DNA of 64,000 bases, from positions 4,990,555 through 5,054,554 of the forward strand of contig NC_020054.1 of NCBI RefSeq assembly GCF_000331105.1, given 5' to 3'. This document shows positions 41,140 through 51,221 of the stretch, piece by piece; positions within the stretch are counted from its first letter, which is position 1, and the number at the start of each line of letters is the position of its first letter. The notes beneath the pieces were generated by a model. That model was not told the DNA's origin and did no database searches. It was given only the letters and a program-made list of their open reading frames with translations. The position numbers and the translations under genes were made by a program. This DNA comes from Fibrella aestuarina BUZ 2. Its GTDB lineage: Bacteria > Bacteroidota > Bacteroidia > Cytophagales > Spirosomataceae.

Positions 41140-44100
41140 TTAGAACGACGCCTGAACCCCAAACGCGATGGATTTAATAACTGGATAGCTTGAAGCGCTT
41201 ACCCCGGTCAATTCAGGGTCATATGTATCCGGCACGCTTTTTAGGGTGAACAGGTTAAAGGCTGATGCCGACACCCGAACGCGTTGAAGCTTGATCCGGT
41301 CCGTAAATACCTTCGGAATCGTATAGCCAATAGCTACGTTTTTCAGGCGCATATAGGCGCCATTTTGAAGATAACGCGTCTGAGTCTGGCGGTTTCTGGA
41401 CGTATTCTTGTAGGCGGGGAAATAGGCATCAGTCCGCTCTGGTGTCCAGGAATTGTTATAGGTCTCATAGGTACCGGTTGCTCCTGCGCCCCAGAACAAG
41501 TTATTGCTGATCCAGAGGTCCCGTTTACCAATACCCTGGAAAAAGATATTCAGATCGAAGTTTCTGAACGTCAGGGTATTATTAAAACCGAACTGATAGC
41601 GGGGGGTACTGTTACCAATGATTCGCCTGTCGCCGGGGTCGGCTACCGTGCTGGCGCCGGGGCCTACTACGCCATCGCCGTTCAGGTCATTGTAGCGAAC
41701 GTCTCCCGGGAACCAGAGCCCCGACGAAATCAGGCGTTGGCTGGGGGCGTTGTTGATCTCCTCCTGGGTTTGAAAGAGGCCAGCGGTTTCGTACCCCCAT
41801 ATCTCGCCAGATCGCTGACCTACGTACAGCGTTGACAGCGACTGGGCCGGGTTATTATCAAATTTGACGACTTTGGCTTGGTAATCACCAAGCGTCAATT
41901 GCGTCTCGTAGCCAAGCCCGTAGGTGGTTTGATTCCGGTAATTAAGCGTCAGTTCCCAGCCTTTGGTATCCAGAGTACCCGAGTTCTTCTGGGGCGACGA
42001 CGTACCCAGCACGGCCGGATATATTTCGCCGACCGTCAGAATGTTGGTTGTTTTCCGGTCATACCAGTCAAACGTGATGCCCAGGTTTTTAAACAGGGTC
42101 ACGTCGGCCCCAAAGTCAATTGTCGTAGCGGTTTCCCAGGTTAAGAACGGAGAGATCAGACCAGGTGCCGTTACGGCCACTGGTCGGCTACTCAAGTCGC
42201 CCAGTAGGTATTCAAGTTGAGAAATCGTACCGTACCGGGCGATGTAAGGGTAAAAATCCGACACGTTCTGATTGCCCAGGCTACCATACGACCCTCTGAG
42301 TTTCAAGTCACTGATAACCGGCCTGATCCCGTTGAAGAACGGCTCTTCACTAATGCGCCAGCCTGCCGAAAAAGAGGGAAAGAATTTACCTCTGGTTGCC
42401 GCCGGGAACCGCGACGTAGCGTCGTAACGACCATTGGATTCGATCAGATACTTGCCTTTATAGTCATAATTGAGCCGATAAAAAATCCCGTCCACTGCCC
42501 AGTTTGCCTCGGCGTCGCTTACGGTCTGTTGGCCCTGAGCCTGACTAATCACCGGGATATTTGGATTTATGTTGTTCCGGCGTCCGGTCAGGCTACGGCT
42601 GAGGTACCACTCCCGGTTGTAGCCTATTACGCCCTGGAAGTTGTGCGCTTCTGCAATTGTCCTGCTGTAATTGGTGTATAGGTTTATAGTGTACTTGTTT
42701 GAGTTAGCATCGTAGCGCTGTATATAGTCTGGATTCGTGTGTACGTTCGTAAACGAGTTTCTATTTGTTTCTAGCCGGTTGAGCGTAGGCACAACGGTTT
42801 TCTGATTGTCCGTGATGTTGCGGTAGGAAAGATCCGCTTTCAATGTCCAGTTAGGAGTAAACGTAATGGTTGGCGAAATCGTGAACAGGGTATTGGCGGT
42901 ACGTGATAGGTCCGACGATCCATAGTCCATGAACGACAAGATATTATCGGTGTATTTTGGCGCTACATTCAGCGATGCGGGTACCAGCATCGGCATGTTT
43001 ACATTGATGTTGGGTTGCTGCGCCATGGCCGTCCACCATCCGCCTTTGCCGCCTGGGCTAACGGGTTCCTTGTAGGTGAAGTAGTTGAATGAGGTCTTAA
43101 AATCCACTTTGAACCACTTGCTCACCTGCGACGATACATTCAGCATGCCGTTGTACCGCTTGGCGTTATCAGTATTGATTTTATACAAACCGTCCTGATT
43201 CTGAAAGCCTAACGATCCATAATACGACATCCGATCGCTCCCGCCGGACAACGACAGCGTATGTTTCTGCATAGGCGACGCGGTGAGTAATGCTTCTTTA
43301 TACGGATTTACGTTGCCTCGCCAGATGATATTCGTTTTCTGTACGTCGTCGTCCTGAAAATAATACGGTTCATTGTTGACGGGATCGTCCATGTACTCCT
43401 TGATTTTCTGAAGTTTCTGCACCTCGAATGCGCCGGCCGACTGATTTTCGAGCGAAAAGGCTTTTACTACAGCATCTTGCAGATCGTACGCATTCATAAG
43501 ATTCGGGATCGTGGTGGGCGCACTCCATTGGAAAGAATTGGTGTAATCCACCCGTTGCTTTCCTTTACCCGTTTTGGTCGTGATCAGTACTACGCCAAAA
43601 GCCGCCCGGGCCCCGTAAATGGCTGACGCCGCAGCGTCTTTCAATACCGTAACTGACTGAATATCTTCAGGATTGAGCAAATTGGGGTTCATTTCTATCC
43701 CATCGACCAGAATGAATGGCGAACCACTTTGAAAATCCCCTCCAGACGTGAAGGATGTTTGCCCTCTCACGTTGTAGGAAGGGGCAGTACTGGGGTTCCC
43801 GTTACTAATCGTTACGTTGAAATTAGCGATGGTTCCCTGCAGAGCCTGGCCCAGATTGGTCACGGGCCTGCTCTCAAGAACCTTAGCGTCGATCTGACTA
43901 ACGGCTCCGGTGAGATTAACCTTTTTCTGTGTGCCGAATCCTACCACAACCACTTCGTTCAGTGTTTTGGTATCCTCCTGCAATACGATGGTGAGGGGGC
44001 CATTGCCTGCTACTACCTCTTGCTGGACATAACCGATGCTGCTGATAACCAGCAGGGAGTTGGCGTCTCGCACCGTAATTGAAAACGATCCATCTACACT

Positions 44101-44373
44101 GGTACTCGTACCGTTTTTTGTACCTTTTTCCAATATGCTAACGCCAGGCAGCATCTGTCCGGTAACGTCTTTAACGCTACCTTTTACCAATATAGGATCC
44201 AGGTTTTGTATCAAAGTTGCCTCCGCTCTACTAGTTAATACCAGACAAAAGGCAAACAAACAGCCAGCCCAAAAAGCAACACTTTTTCGACGTGTATTAG
44301 GTCTTAACGAAGGGCTTTCTACACTAGCCGCTACCGTGATTCGTCCACTATTGACATGTAAAATCTTGTTCAT
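41140..44373 (-). CDS. susC: SusC-like TonB-dependent transporter
   Basis: 1077 aa. A signal/membrane anchor (FWAGCLFAFCLVLTSRAEA) is followed by a carboxypeptidase-like barrel (VKGSVKDVTGQMLPGVSI), the plug (LNEVVVVGFGTQKKVNLTGAV) and a 22-strand beta barrel ending in SIAFGVQASF. It imports oligosaccharides with SusD using TonB energy. The anchor and cluster show a full polysaccharide utilisation locus. A 1.1 kb gene-free region lies upstream, where a regulator might be expected; none is in the window. Confidence 0.95.
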   Translation of the reverse strand: MNKILHVNSGRITVAASVESPSLRPNTRRKSVAFWAGCLFAFCLVLTSRAEATLIQNLDPILVKGSVKDVTGQMLPGVSILEKGTKNGTSTSVDGSFSITVRDANSLLVISSIGYVQQEVVAGNGPLTIVLQEDTKTLNEVVVVGFGTQKKVNLTGAVSQIDAKVLESRPVTNLGQALQGTIANFNVTISNGNPSTAPSYNVRGQTSFTSGGDFQSGSPFILVDGIEMNPNLLNPEDIQSVTVLKDAAASAIYGARAAFGVVLITTKTGKGKQRVDYTNSFQWSAPTTIPNLMNAYDLQDAVVKAFSLENQSAGAFEVQKLQKIKEYMDDPVNNEPYYFQDDDVQKTNIIWRGNVNPYKEALLTASPMQKHTLSLSGGSDRMSYYGSLGFQNQDGLYKINTDNAKRYNGMLNVSSQVSKWFKVDFKTSFNYFTYKEPVSPGGKGGWWTAMAQQPNINVNMPMLVPASLNVAPKYTDNILSFMDYGSSDLSRTANTLFTISPTITFTPNWTLKADLSYRNITDNQKTVVPTLNRLETNRNSFTNVHTNPDYIQRYDANSNKYTINLYTNYSRTIAEAHNFQGVIGYNREWYLSRSLTGRRNNINPNIPVISQAQGQQTVSDAEANWAVDGIFYRLNYDYKGKYLIESNGRYDATSRFPAATRGKFFPSFSAGWRISEEPFFNGIRPVISDLKLRGSYGSLGNQNVSDFYPYIARYGTISQLEYLLGDLSSRPVAVTAPGLISPFLTWETATTIDFGADVTLFKNLGITFDWYDRKTTNILTVGEIYPAVLGTSSPQKNSGTLDTKGWELTLNYRNQTTYGLGYETQLTLGDYQAKVVKFDNNPAQSLSTLYVGQRSGEIWGYETAGLFQTQEEINNAPSQRLISSGLWFPGDVRYNDLNGDGVVGPGASTVADPGDRRIIGNSTPRYQFGFNNTLTFRNFDLNIFFQGIGKRDLWISNNLFWGAGATGTYETYNNSWTPERTDAYFPAYKNTSRNRQTQTRYLQNGAYMRLKNVAIGYTIPKVFTDRIKLQRVRVSASAFNLFTLKSVPDTYDPELTGVSASSYPVIKSIAFGVQASF

Positions 44374-45489
44374 ATATTAATTTAACGGCTAAGTTAATTC
44401 ACAAAAAAAATCTTCAATTTTTCCGCAATAGGCCACAATTAAATACTAATCTTTACTAATTTCTTAATAAGAATAAATCCTTGACTTTAAAACAAGGCGG
44501 AATACATTTTTAACAACATGTATTCTCAGGATCTACTGTCAATGGCATAAAACAGCCGATCGTATTACTCTATCCATTTACTTAATTAACCAATCAAACT
44601 GAACCGTCTCTGTCGGCAAATTATATAGCTCGATTATAAAGCCAAACTTACTGGCCACGTGAATAAGATAAAAGGCATATAGACTAAATAGACAAGAAAG
44701 AGGCGAGATTTTTGTTATGCAACCGATTGTATTCAGCATACAAACGATTGCACAATACCACTTAAATGTACACCTATTGTCTTACTGGTAGATAAAAGCC
44801 TCAACTTATTGAGCTGTATCAGAGAGGCTGTTTCAAAACAGGGGGAGGCAGTTTGATACCGATTAGAATTATATGTATCAGCTAAAGCACAAACTCTCAA
44901 ACTAATATTCTATTTAATTTTTATATCTTCAATTAGCTCAATCAGAGCTATAAAAATAAAATACACTATTATTGTTTTAATATAAAAGACTGCAATTGAA
45001 CAATATTTTTCTATTTACAGAAATGACCTAACCACTTACATGTCATAATAAACATCAGAATCAATCAAAAGTAGAATTCGCATAAGATCGCTACCCAAAA
45101 GAACAAACACTATTTAAGACATACTTTAGCTAGCTTTAACTACCCTAACCACACATTCTCTTGTCATTAACTCTTTGCTGCAACTATGTACAGTTTTAAT
45201 AGACGTCTATTATTAAATCTGGAAGCATTATTCAAACCAACTCATATACATTTAAGTAAGGCAATAAGAAGACTTTACGTTATTCCACTGAAATCTATTA
45301 AACAAGTCAAGCTATGATGATGTATATCCGTTGTTCAACAAATAGACTTTCTTTCACAAGAGTAAGTCATTACGAATCAATCCACGTATGAATAAACAAT
45401 TTCAACTTATACTACTTTCCATGCGTAAAGCAGGACGAATAGCTTCTTATTGTATAAAATCGATCGTTATCAAATCAGATTCGCCACTG
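44374..45489. other. AT-rich gene-free stretch upstream of susC
   Basis: No reading frame above about 60 codons, no tRNA or known RNA signature was seen. The stretch is AT-rich compared with its neighbours. It may hold the susC control region, small RNAs or decayed sequence. Confidence 0.6.
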
Positions 45490-45559
45490 GCGTTTTATCC
45501 TAATAAATAAAGGGCTCTCCGGTTAACCGGAGAGCCCTTTATTTATTAGGATAAAACGC
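45490..45559. terminator. perfect 70-bp palindrome, terminator of yceI
   Basis: The arms 45490-45524 and 45525-45559 are exact reverse complements with no loop bases; centre GGTTAACC. The core GGGCTCTCCGG/CCGGAGAGCCC flanked by A/T runs is a classic terminator, but the outer 20 bp extend it unusually far. It abuts the yceI stop codon. Confidence 0.8.
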
Positions 45560-46192
45560 TTACTTATTCGCTACCAGCTTCATGCCAACCGTGAAGTCGT
45601 CATAGATGGCTTTGTCGCCGATGTTTTCGAAGAACGATTTCGACCCGTAACGGATGTCATACTTGGTGCGGTCGAGGGTCGCTTTGCCTTCGGCAGTCAC
45701 CGTATTACCCGCCATTTTCACCGTAGCCGGGAAGGTCACCGCGTTGGTGATGCCTTTGATCGTCATGTTGCCGGTGATGTCGTAGTTCTCACCGCCTTTG
45801 GGCGTCACTTTCGTGATTTTGAACGTCGACGTGGGGTATTTAGCCGTGTTGAAGAAATCTTCGCTCTTCATGTGGCCGATAAATTTGGCGTTGTAGCCCG
45901 CGTCGGTCAGGTCCGTACAAGTGATGCTGTTCATGTCGAACGTAAACTCACCGCCCGTCAGTTTGCTGCCATCAACAACAAACGAACCGTCTTTCACTTT
46001 CACGTTTCCGCTGTGTTCGCCGGTTACTTTCTTACCATTCCAGGTAAGCACACTTTTGGCCGCATCCACTTTGTAGGCGGTTGCTTTGGCAGGGGCAACG
46101 GCTTTAACAGCCGTTTTGCCAGGTCCACTAAATGAGGTAGCGGTGGTGAGGGCAACGGCAGCAAGGCCGGCCAGAATCAGGTTGCTTTTCAT
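45560..46192 (-). CDS. YceI-family lipid/isoprenoid-binding protein
   Basis: 210 aa from MKSNLILAGLAAVALTT, a signal peptide. The lipocalin-like YceI barrel is seen in TAYKVDAAKSVLTWNGKKVTGEHSG, SITCTDLTDAGYNAKFIGHMKSEDFFN..YPTSTF and DRTKYDIRYGSKSFF. Members bind long isoprenoids or lipids in the periplasm and respond to stress. It is 37 nt after marR on the same strand and probably under its control. Confidence 0.92.
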   Translation of the reverse strand: MKSNLILAGLAAVALTTATSFSGPGKTAVKAVAPAKATAYKVDAAKSVLTWNGKKVTGEHSGNVKVKDGSFVVDGSKLTGGEFTFDMNSITCTDLTDAGYNAKFIGHMKSEDFFNTAKYPTSTFKITKVTPKGGENYDITGNMTIKGITNAVTFPATVKMAGNTVTAEGKATLDRTKYDIRYGSKSFFENIGDKAIYDDFTVGMKLVANK

Positions 46193-46229
46193 AGCATGTA
46201 TTAATTGAAAGGTAAAAAAAGAATTCGTG

Positions 46230-46694
46230 TTAGTCGCCGTTGATGCTGCTCCGGAACGTGTCGAGCAGGCCATTCAACTCATCGGCATGGGTGCACTCGT
46301 AAGCATTGAACTGCTGCTCCCACTGCTGCTGGGCCACGTCGATCTTGTTGAGCAGCGCCAGCCCTTTATCGGTGATGATCACATCGACGGCCCGGCGATC
46401 GCTGGGGCATTCGGTGCGGTCAACCAGTTTCTTGTCGACCAGCTTGTCCACAAGCCGCGAGGCGTTCGACATTTTGTCGAGCATCCGCTCGGTGATGTCG
46501 TTGATGCGAACGGGGTTTGGGTGCTGGCCCCGCAGGATCCGCAGCACGTTGTACTGGGGGAGCGTCAGCCCGAAGGGCTTCAGCAGCCGCATCTGGCTAT
46601 GCACCAACCAGTTGTTGGTAAACATCAGGTTGACAATAACCCGATGCAGTGGCGACCGAAAAGTGGCTTGTCTGATTTCGTCTTCGATGCGCAT
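46230..46694 (-). CDS. MarR-family transcriptional regulator
   Basis: 154 aa from MRIEDEIRQATFRSP. The wHTH includes GLTLPQYNVLRILRG, ITERMLDKMSNASRLVDKLVDKKLVDR and RRAVDVIITDKG. MarR dimers repress nearby genes and release DNA upon ligand binding. A palindrome overlapping its own promoter suggests autoregulation together with yceI. Confidence 0.92.
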   Translation of the reverse strand: MRIEDEIRQATFRSPLHRVIVNLMFTNNWLVHSQMRLLKPFGLTLPQYNVLRILRGQHPNPVRINDITERMLDKMSNASRLVDKLVDKKLVDRTECPSDRRAVDVIITDKGLALLNKIDVAQQQWEQQFNAYECTHADELNGLLDTFRSSINGD

Positions 46695-46721
46695 AGTGTA
46701 GCAGCGTTGTTCTTTTCGATG

Positions 46722-46750
46722 CAAATATAATGTTGCTACATTAATTACAA
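46722..46750 (-). promoter_or_regulatory. marR promoter with overlapping palindrome
   Basis: Minus-strand TTG (46750-46748), 18 nt spacer, TATATTTG (46729-46722). TAATGT-TGCT-ACATTA (46728-46743) lies between the two elements, the size and position expected of a MarR operator. Confidence 0.7.
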
Positions 46751-46794
46751 GCGTAAAAGAAAGTTAGTTCGCTGCGCCTAAACATTTTTTAGGC

Positions 46795-48798
46795 CTACTC
46801 GTACGGCGTGATTTGTGGGGAGTTGATATCAAAGTCGCGGAAGCGCAGCACCGGTACCCCTTCAAAGGCAAAGCGGAAGGCCGACGGGGTATTGGGCAGA
46901 TTGGGGTAGTAGGCCAACCGGACTTGAAAACTGTTGAACGTGAGGTTCTCGTTGCGTAGCCGGAACCCGAGGCCGTATCCCTGATACAGAGGCCCTGCCA
47001 GCAGCGACTGCTCCGGGAAGGTGACCAGGCCGAAATTGGCAAACGTGATAAACGCCACCCGGAACCCCAGCACATTCAGGCGGGAGAACAGCAGATTTTC
47101 GTAATTCACCACCAGCCGCTTGGTGCCAATGAGTAAATCGTTGCCCACCCCAAAGGCATTGTTCCCGTTCAGGTTTACGTATTCATTGGTAAACCGGTCG
47201 GCCCCCAGGGTCAGGCGCGTGTTCAGAAAATGCCGCATCTGCCCCAGCGTCAGCTTCGTCAGTGGGCTGAAATAATTGGTTTCTAGACCCAGCACGGTCT
47301 GCTCGCGCTGCCCGCTACGGTAATACGTACCCAGACTTGCGAGCCCGTACAGGTACCCTGCCTTCCGAATGTATTGGCCCCGCGAGAAGTTGACACCCAG
47401 GTACGAGCGCTCGCCCAGTTCGGCCCGCTCGAAGCCAGTTACCAGCGATGCCACAGTGCCGTAAGGCACGTCCTCAGTGCGGCCAAAGCCGTAAATCAAC
47501 ACGTCGCGTACGTAGCGGCGCTGCGAATAACCGATGCTAAAAAGCGTGGTGCGCCGGTTCTGGTAAAGCTGATTGGTATCGGCCCGCACGTCGGGGCGGC
47601 GGGTGTAATCGTAGGTCGTAACGCGTCCCGCCACCACAATCCGGGCGCGGTCTTCGGGGTTGCGAACCCGAAACGGCGACGGAAACGACCGCCCCAGCCA
47701 GATGTCGGAATAGTAGTAATTGAGCGGAAACATCACCGCGCTATCCTGCCGGGTAATGATGCGGTTGGTGAGCCAGTAGCGCCCCAGTTCAACCAGCCCC
47801 GCCCACTTGGTGTCGGGGTTAAGAAACGGCCTGAACACTTTGACCGACAGAAACTTCTGGTAGCGCAGTAGCACCACGTCGGCCTGCCCGGTCAGGAAGG
47901 TTTTGCCGATGTACGGGATCAGGTAGCGGCCTTCGTACTCGGTCTTCTGGCCGGGAAACGTACCGTTGTAGGCGATCCGGTTGCGCAGTTGATGCCCCAG
48001 CCCGCGGAAATTGCGTTGCTCGAGCGCAATCTGAAAATTGTTGAACCCGCTGAAGCCGCCATCGGGCAGCAGCGACCATACATCCTGCGTGATGACGTAC
48101 ACATCCACAAACTGGCGGCTACCAAGGCGCGGCAGCACCAGAATCCGGGCATCGTGGAAGATCCCCACGTTTCGCAGCAGGCGCTCATTGTCGCGCAGCT
48201 GCGTCGGATTGACCGGGTCGCCTTCCTGAAAGAGCAGGTACGAACGACGGATCACGTTCTCGCGGGTGTTAACGTGCAGGTTGTTGCCGGTCCGTTCCAG
48301 CCAGTTCATGGGGCGCCGGGTGGTATCATACACGCTATTGCCGAAGACCCCAAGCCGCTGAACGTAAATCTTGCCGATGATACGCCCGGCGTAGGGCTGA
48401 AACGGGTTCACCTCGATCTTGGCCACTTCTCCCGACGGGCGGCTGTTGTACACGTCGCGAAAGAGCGCGTCGTAGAGCTGCCGGGTCAAGTTGCGCTTGT
48501 ACATCCGCGTTTTCAAGCGCGTGTACATCAAACTGTCGCGGGCGCGTTCGGCACTGTCGGCCACCATTGTCCCATACGGTGTGGCGAGCGAATCGGCCGA
48601 CGACCGACGCAATTTCTTGGGAGTCGCTGGTTGTGTCGAATCCGCTTTTTCCTGCGCCCAACCCAACGTACCTGACCCCAATAGCAGGCACGCTATCAGA
48701 CAGACCAGTCGGCAGTTCGATACCAGTTGTTTCACGAAACGCGGATCGTTAGTATGTTGATTGGACAAGTTAGTGATTTGATCGTTTAACCAGTCCAT
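46795..48798 (-). CDS. BamA/TamA-family outer-membrane protein
   Basis: 667 aa from MDWLNDQITNLSNQ; the longer reading runs into the GNAT gene. A signal peptide (LVCLIACLLLGSGTLGWAQ) is followed by POTRA-like segments (GRIIGKIYVQRLGVFGNS..., EGDPVNPTQLRDNERLLRNVGIF) and a C-terminal beta barrel. It belongs to the Omp85 superfamily as a shortened form, probably inserting or exporting outer-membrane components. Overlap with neighbours is absent, 5 nt gap to the GNAT gene. Confidence 0.8.
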   Translation of the reverse strand: MDWLNDQITNLSNQHTNDPRFVKQLVSNCRLVCLIACLLLGSGTLGWAQEKADSTQPATPKKLRRSSADSLATPYGTMVADSAERARDSLMYTRLKTRMYKRNLTRQLYDALFRDVYNSRPSGEVAKIEVNPFQPYAGRIIGKIYVQRLGVFGNSVYDTTRRPMNWLERTGNNLHVNTRENVIRRSYLLFQEGDPVNPTQLRDNERLLRNVGIFHDARILVLPRLGSRQFVDVYVITQDVWSLLPDGGFSGFNNFQIALEQRNFRGLGHQLRNRIAYNGTFPGQKTEYEGRYLIPYIGKTFLTGQADVVLLRYQKFLSVKVFRPFLNPDTKWAGLVELGRYWLTNRIITRQDSAVMFPLNYYYSDIWLGRSFPSPFRVRNPEDRARIVVAGRVTTYDYTRRPDVRADTNQLYQNRRTTLFSIGYSQRRYVRDVLIYGFGRTEDVPYGTVASLVTGFERAELGERSYLGVNFSRGQYIRKAGYLYGLASLGTYYRSGQREQTVLGLETNYFSPLTKLTLGQMRHFLNTRLTLGADRFTNEYVNLNGNNAFGVGNDLLIGTKRLVVNYENLLFSRLNVLGFRVAFITFANFGLVTFPEQSLLAGPLYQGYGLGFRLRNENLTFNSFQVRLAYYPNLPNTPSAFRFAFEGVPVLRFRDFDINSPQITPYE

Positions 48799-48803
48799 CG
48801 CCT

Positions 48804-49316
48804 TTATATCATCCGCTGCATCCAGATGTCGTGCTGATCCTCGCCACCGAAGGGGAATACGTGCCAGCCAAACGGTGTGAAACCCATTTTTTCGTAGAAA
48901 GCGCGGGCCGGCAGATTGTGCTCCCACACGCCCAGCCAGACCGCCCGGTGCCCCTGACTGCGGGCATAGTCGAGCGCAAACGTCATCAGTTGCCGCCCCC
49001 AGCCACGCCCGGTGTACTGCTCGAGCAGGTAGATCTGCACGATTTCGAGGGCGTTGCGCTCGGCCATACGGCGCGGCGGCGCATGACGACGTAGTTTCAG
49101 AAAACCCACCAGTTCGCCCGCTTCTTCGGCCAGCCAGAAGGTCGTGCGCTTGTCGTCCATGGCTACGGCATAGTGAGGAAACGTAATGTACTCATCCAGA
49201 AAGGCTTCGACCGGATTACCGGGGTACTTTGCCGGACTAAAGGCTTCATAAATGGCCTGACGGGCAACGGTCACGAGCGTTGTCAGGTCAGCAGGCGTAG
49301 CAGGGCGGATCGTCAT
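48804..49316 (-). CDS. GNAT-family N-acetyltransferase
   Basis: 170 aa with the acetyl-CoA loop VQIYLLEQYTGRGWGRQLM (Q/RxxGxG/A form) and the C-terminal AVWLGVWEHNLPARAFYEKMGF. The substrate is not predictable. Directly upstream of the BamA-like gene. Confidence 0.9.
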   Translation of the reverse strand: MTIRPATPADLTTLVTVARQAIYEAFSPAKYPGNPVEAFLDEYITFPHYAVAMDDKRTTFWLAEEAGELVGFLKLRRHAPPRRMAERNALEIVQIYLLEQYTGRGWGRQLMTFALDYARSQGHRAVWLGVWEHNLPARAFYEKMGFTPFGWHVFPFGGEDQHDIWMQRMI

Positions 49317-49341
49317 GGGGCGGTGGGGAGTAAAAAGTGAC

Positions 49342-49422
49342 TAATGTATAATGCAGGCTGTACAATGGGCTGACGCAAACTCAAGGTGCATCAGTCCATT
49401 GTACAGCCTGCATTATACATTA
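49342..49422. repeat. perfect 27-bp inverted repeat between GNAT and proS genes
   Basis: The arms 49342-49368 and 49396-49422 are exact complements; the stem continues for a few bases (CTGA/TCAG) inside after one mismatch. Lies between the start of the GNAT gene and the end of proS, in the place of a terminator. Confidence 0.75.
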
Positions 49423-49426
49423 TCCA

Positions 49427-50899
49427 TCAATACGCTCGGGCAAAGACAACCCGTTTTTGGGAGGGCTTACCCGAGAAAATACAAACGCCGTCTTCGTCGG
49501 GTGCATCCAGCGGAATGCAGCGGATAGTCGCTTTGGTTTGCTCTTTGATGGCCTCTTCGGTTTCAGAGGTACCATCCCAGTGCGCCAGAATAAAGCCACC
49601 TTTCTCGATCTGCGCCTTGAACTCGTCGAACGTATCGACGCGGAACGTATTGGCTTCGCGGAAGGCCAGCGCTTTCTGGTAAATCGTCTGCTGAATGTTC
49701 GCCAGCAACGCCTGAATGTGCGCCGTCAGGCCGTCGAATGGTACGGTTTCTTTAGTCTTCAGGTCGCGGCGGGCAATCTCGACGGTGCCGTTTTCCAGGT
49801 CACGGGCACCCATAGCCAGCCGCACAGGTACGCCCCGCAGCTCATATTCGGCAAATTTCCAGCCCGGCTTGTTGGCGTCCGAATCGTCGTATTTCACCGA
49901 GATACCGGCCTTACGGAGTTCCTGCATCAACGGCTTTACTTTGGCCGAAATGGCCTCAAGTTGCTCGTCGGTGCGGTAGATCGGCACAATCACCACCTGG
50001 ATGGGCGCCAGTTTCGGCGGTAACACCAGCCCGTCGTCATCCGAGTGGGCCATGATGAGCGCCCCCATCAGCCGCGTCGATACACCCCACGACGTACCCC
50101 ACACATATTCGTGCGTGTTCTGCTTGTTCAGGAACTGCACGTCGAAAGCCTTGGCAAAGTTTTGCCCCAGGAAGTGCGACGTACCGGCCTGCAGGGCTTT
50201 GCCATCCTGCATCATGGCTTCGATACACAGCGTATCGTCGGCGCCGGCAAAGCGTTCGTTGGCGGTCTTGGTGCCGCGAATCACGGGTAGCGCCATCCAC
50301 TCTTCGGCGAAGGTGGCATACACGTCGAGCATCTGCCGGGTTTCGTCCTGCGCTTCCTGGGCGGTGGCGTGGGCGGTGTGGCCCTCCTGCCACAGAAACT
50401 CCGCCGTGCGCAGGAAAATTCGCGTCCGCATCTCCCAACGCACCACATTGGCCCATTGGTTGATCAGCAGCGGCAAATCGCGGTAGCTCTGAATCCAGTT
50501 CTTGTACGTGCTCCAGATCACCGTTTCCGAGGTAGGGCGCACAATCAGTTCTTCTTCCAGCTTCGCCTCCGGGTCGACGATCACGCCTGATCCGTCTTCG
50601 GCATTTTTCAGGCGGTAATGCGTAACCACGGCGCACTCCTTAGCAAACCCTTCCACGTGCGACGCCTCTTTGCTCAGGTACGATTTGGGGATGAACAGCG
50701 GGAAGTAGGCATTGCTGTGGCCAGTCTCCTTGAACATATCGTCCAGGGCGCGCTGCATTTTTTCCCAGATTGAAAAACCGTAGGGTTTGATGACCATACA
50801 GCCCCGAACGGCTGAGTTCTCAGCCAGTTCAGCCTTCTTGATTAATTCGTTGTACCATTCCGAGTAATCCTCGGCACGCGACGGAATTGCTTTAGCCAT
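49427..50899 (-). CDS. proS: prolyl-tRNA synthetase (archaeal/eukaryotic-like short type)
   Basis: 490 aa from [18 protein letters not shown]; the longer reading is implausible. Class II signatures: [29 protein letters not shown] (motif 2 region), [22 protein letters not shown] and [28 protein letters not shown] (motif 3). It lacks the editing insertion of the long bacterial type. It charges tRNA-Pro in the cytosol. Confidence 0.95.
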   Translation of the reverse strand: MAKAIPSRAEDYSEWYNELIKKAELAENSAVRGCMVIKPYGFSIWEKMQRALDDMFKETGHSNAYFPLFIPKSYLSKEASHVEGFAKECAVVTHYRLKNAEDGSGVIVDPEAKLEEELIVRPTSETVIWSTYKNWIQSYRDLPLLINQWANVVRWEMRTRIFLRTAEFLWQEGHTAHATAQEAQDETRQMLDVYATFAEEWMALPVIRGTKTANERFAGADDTLCIEAMMQDGKALQAGTSHFLGQNFAKAFDVQFLNKQNTHEYVWGTSWGVSTRLMGALIMAHSDDDGLVLPPKLAPIQVVIVPIYRTDEQLEAISAKVKPLMQELRKAGISVKYDDSDANKPGWKFAEYELRGVPVRLAMGARDLENGTVEIARRDLKTKETVPFDGLTAHIQALLANIQQTIYQKALAFREANTFRVDTFDEFKAQIEKGGFILAHWDGTSETEEAIKEQTKATIRCIPLDAPDEDGVCIFSGKPSQKRVVFARAY

Positions 50900-50923
50900 A
50901 AGTGGAAGTCTGGAAAGTAGTTC

Positions 50924-51009
50924 GAGGGCGTACGCAGTCTGGAACGTCTTTTTTAGCAGGTGGATCAGACCTACCGCCAAGGCAGACGTTCCAGACTGCG
51001 TACGCCCTC
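50924..51009. repeat. 26-bp inverted repeat upstream of proS
   Basis: The arms 50924-50949 and 50984-51009 are exact complements with a 34-nt centre, and the similarity continues outwards imperfectly (GGAAAGTAGTT to AAACCACTTTC). It sits 24 nt upstream of the proS start, so it may affect its mRNA leader or be an insertion of a MITE-like element. Confidence 0.75.
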
Positions 51010-51221
51010 CTCAAACCACTTTCTAAACCAAGATTTATAAGTAGATTAAACCTTTGTTAGAAGCCCGGGTCTAATGGGCAGAAGGGGTTGCAAAGATAGG
51101 TTTTAATCCTATTTTTGTAATCAATCAGTCTTCTGCATGGTTATAGTGACAACCGCCACCAGTACGCATCGCTTGAACCCTCACTGATTAGCAAAACTTT
51201 CTACAACACATGGTACGCAAT

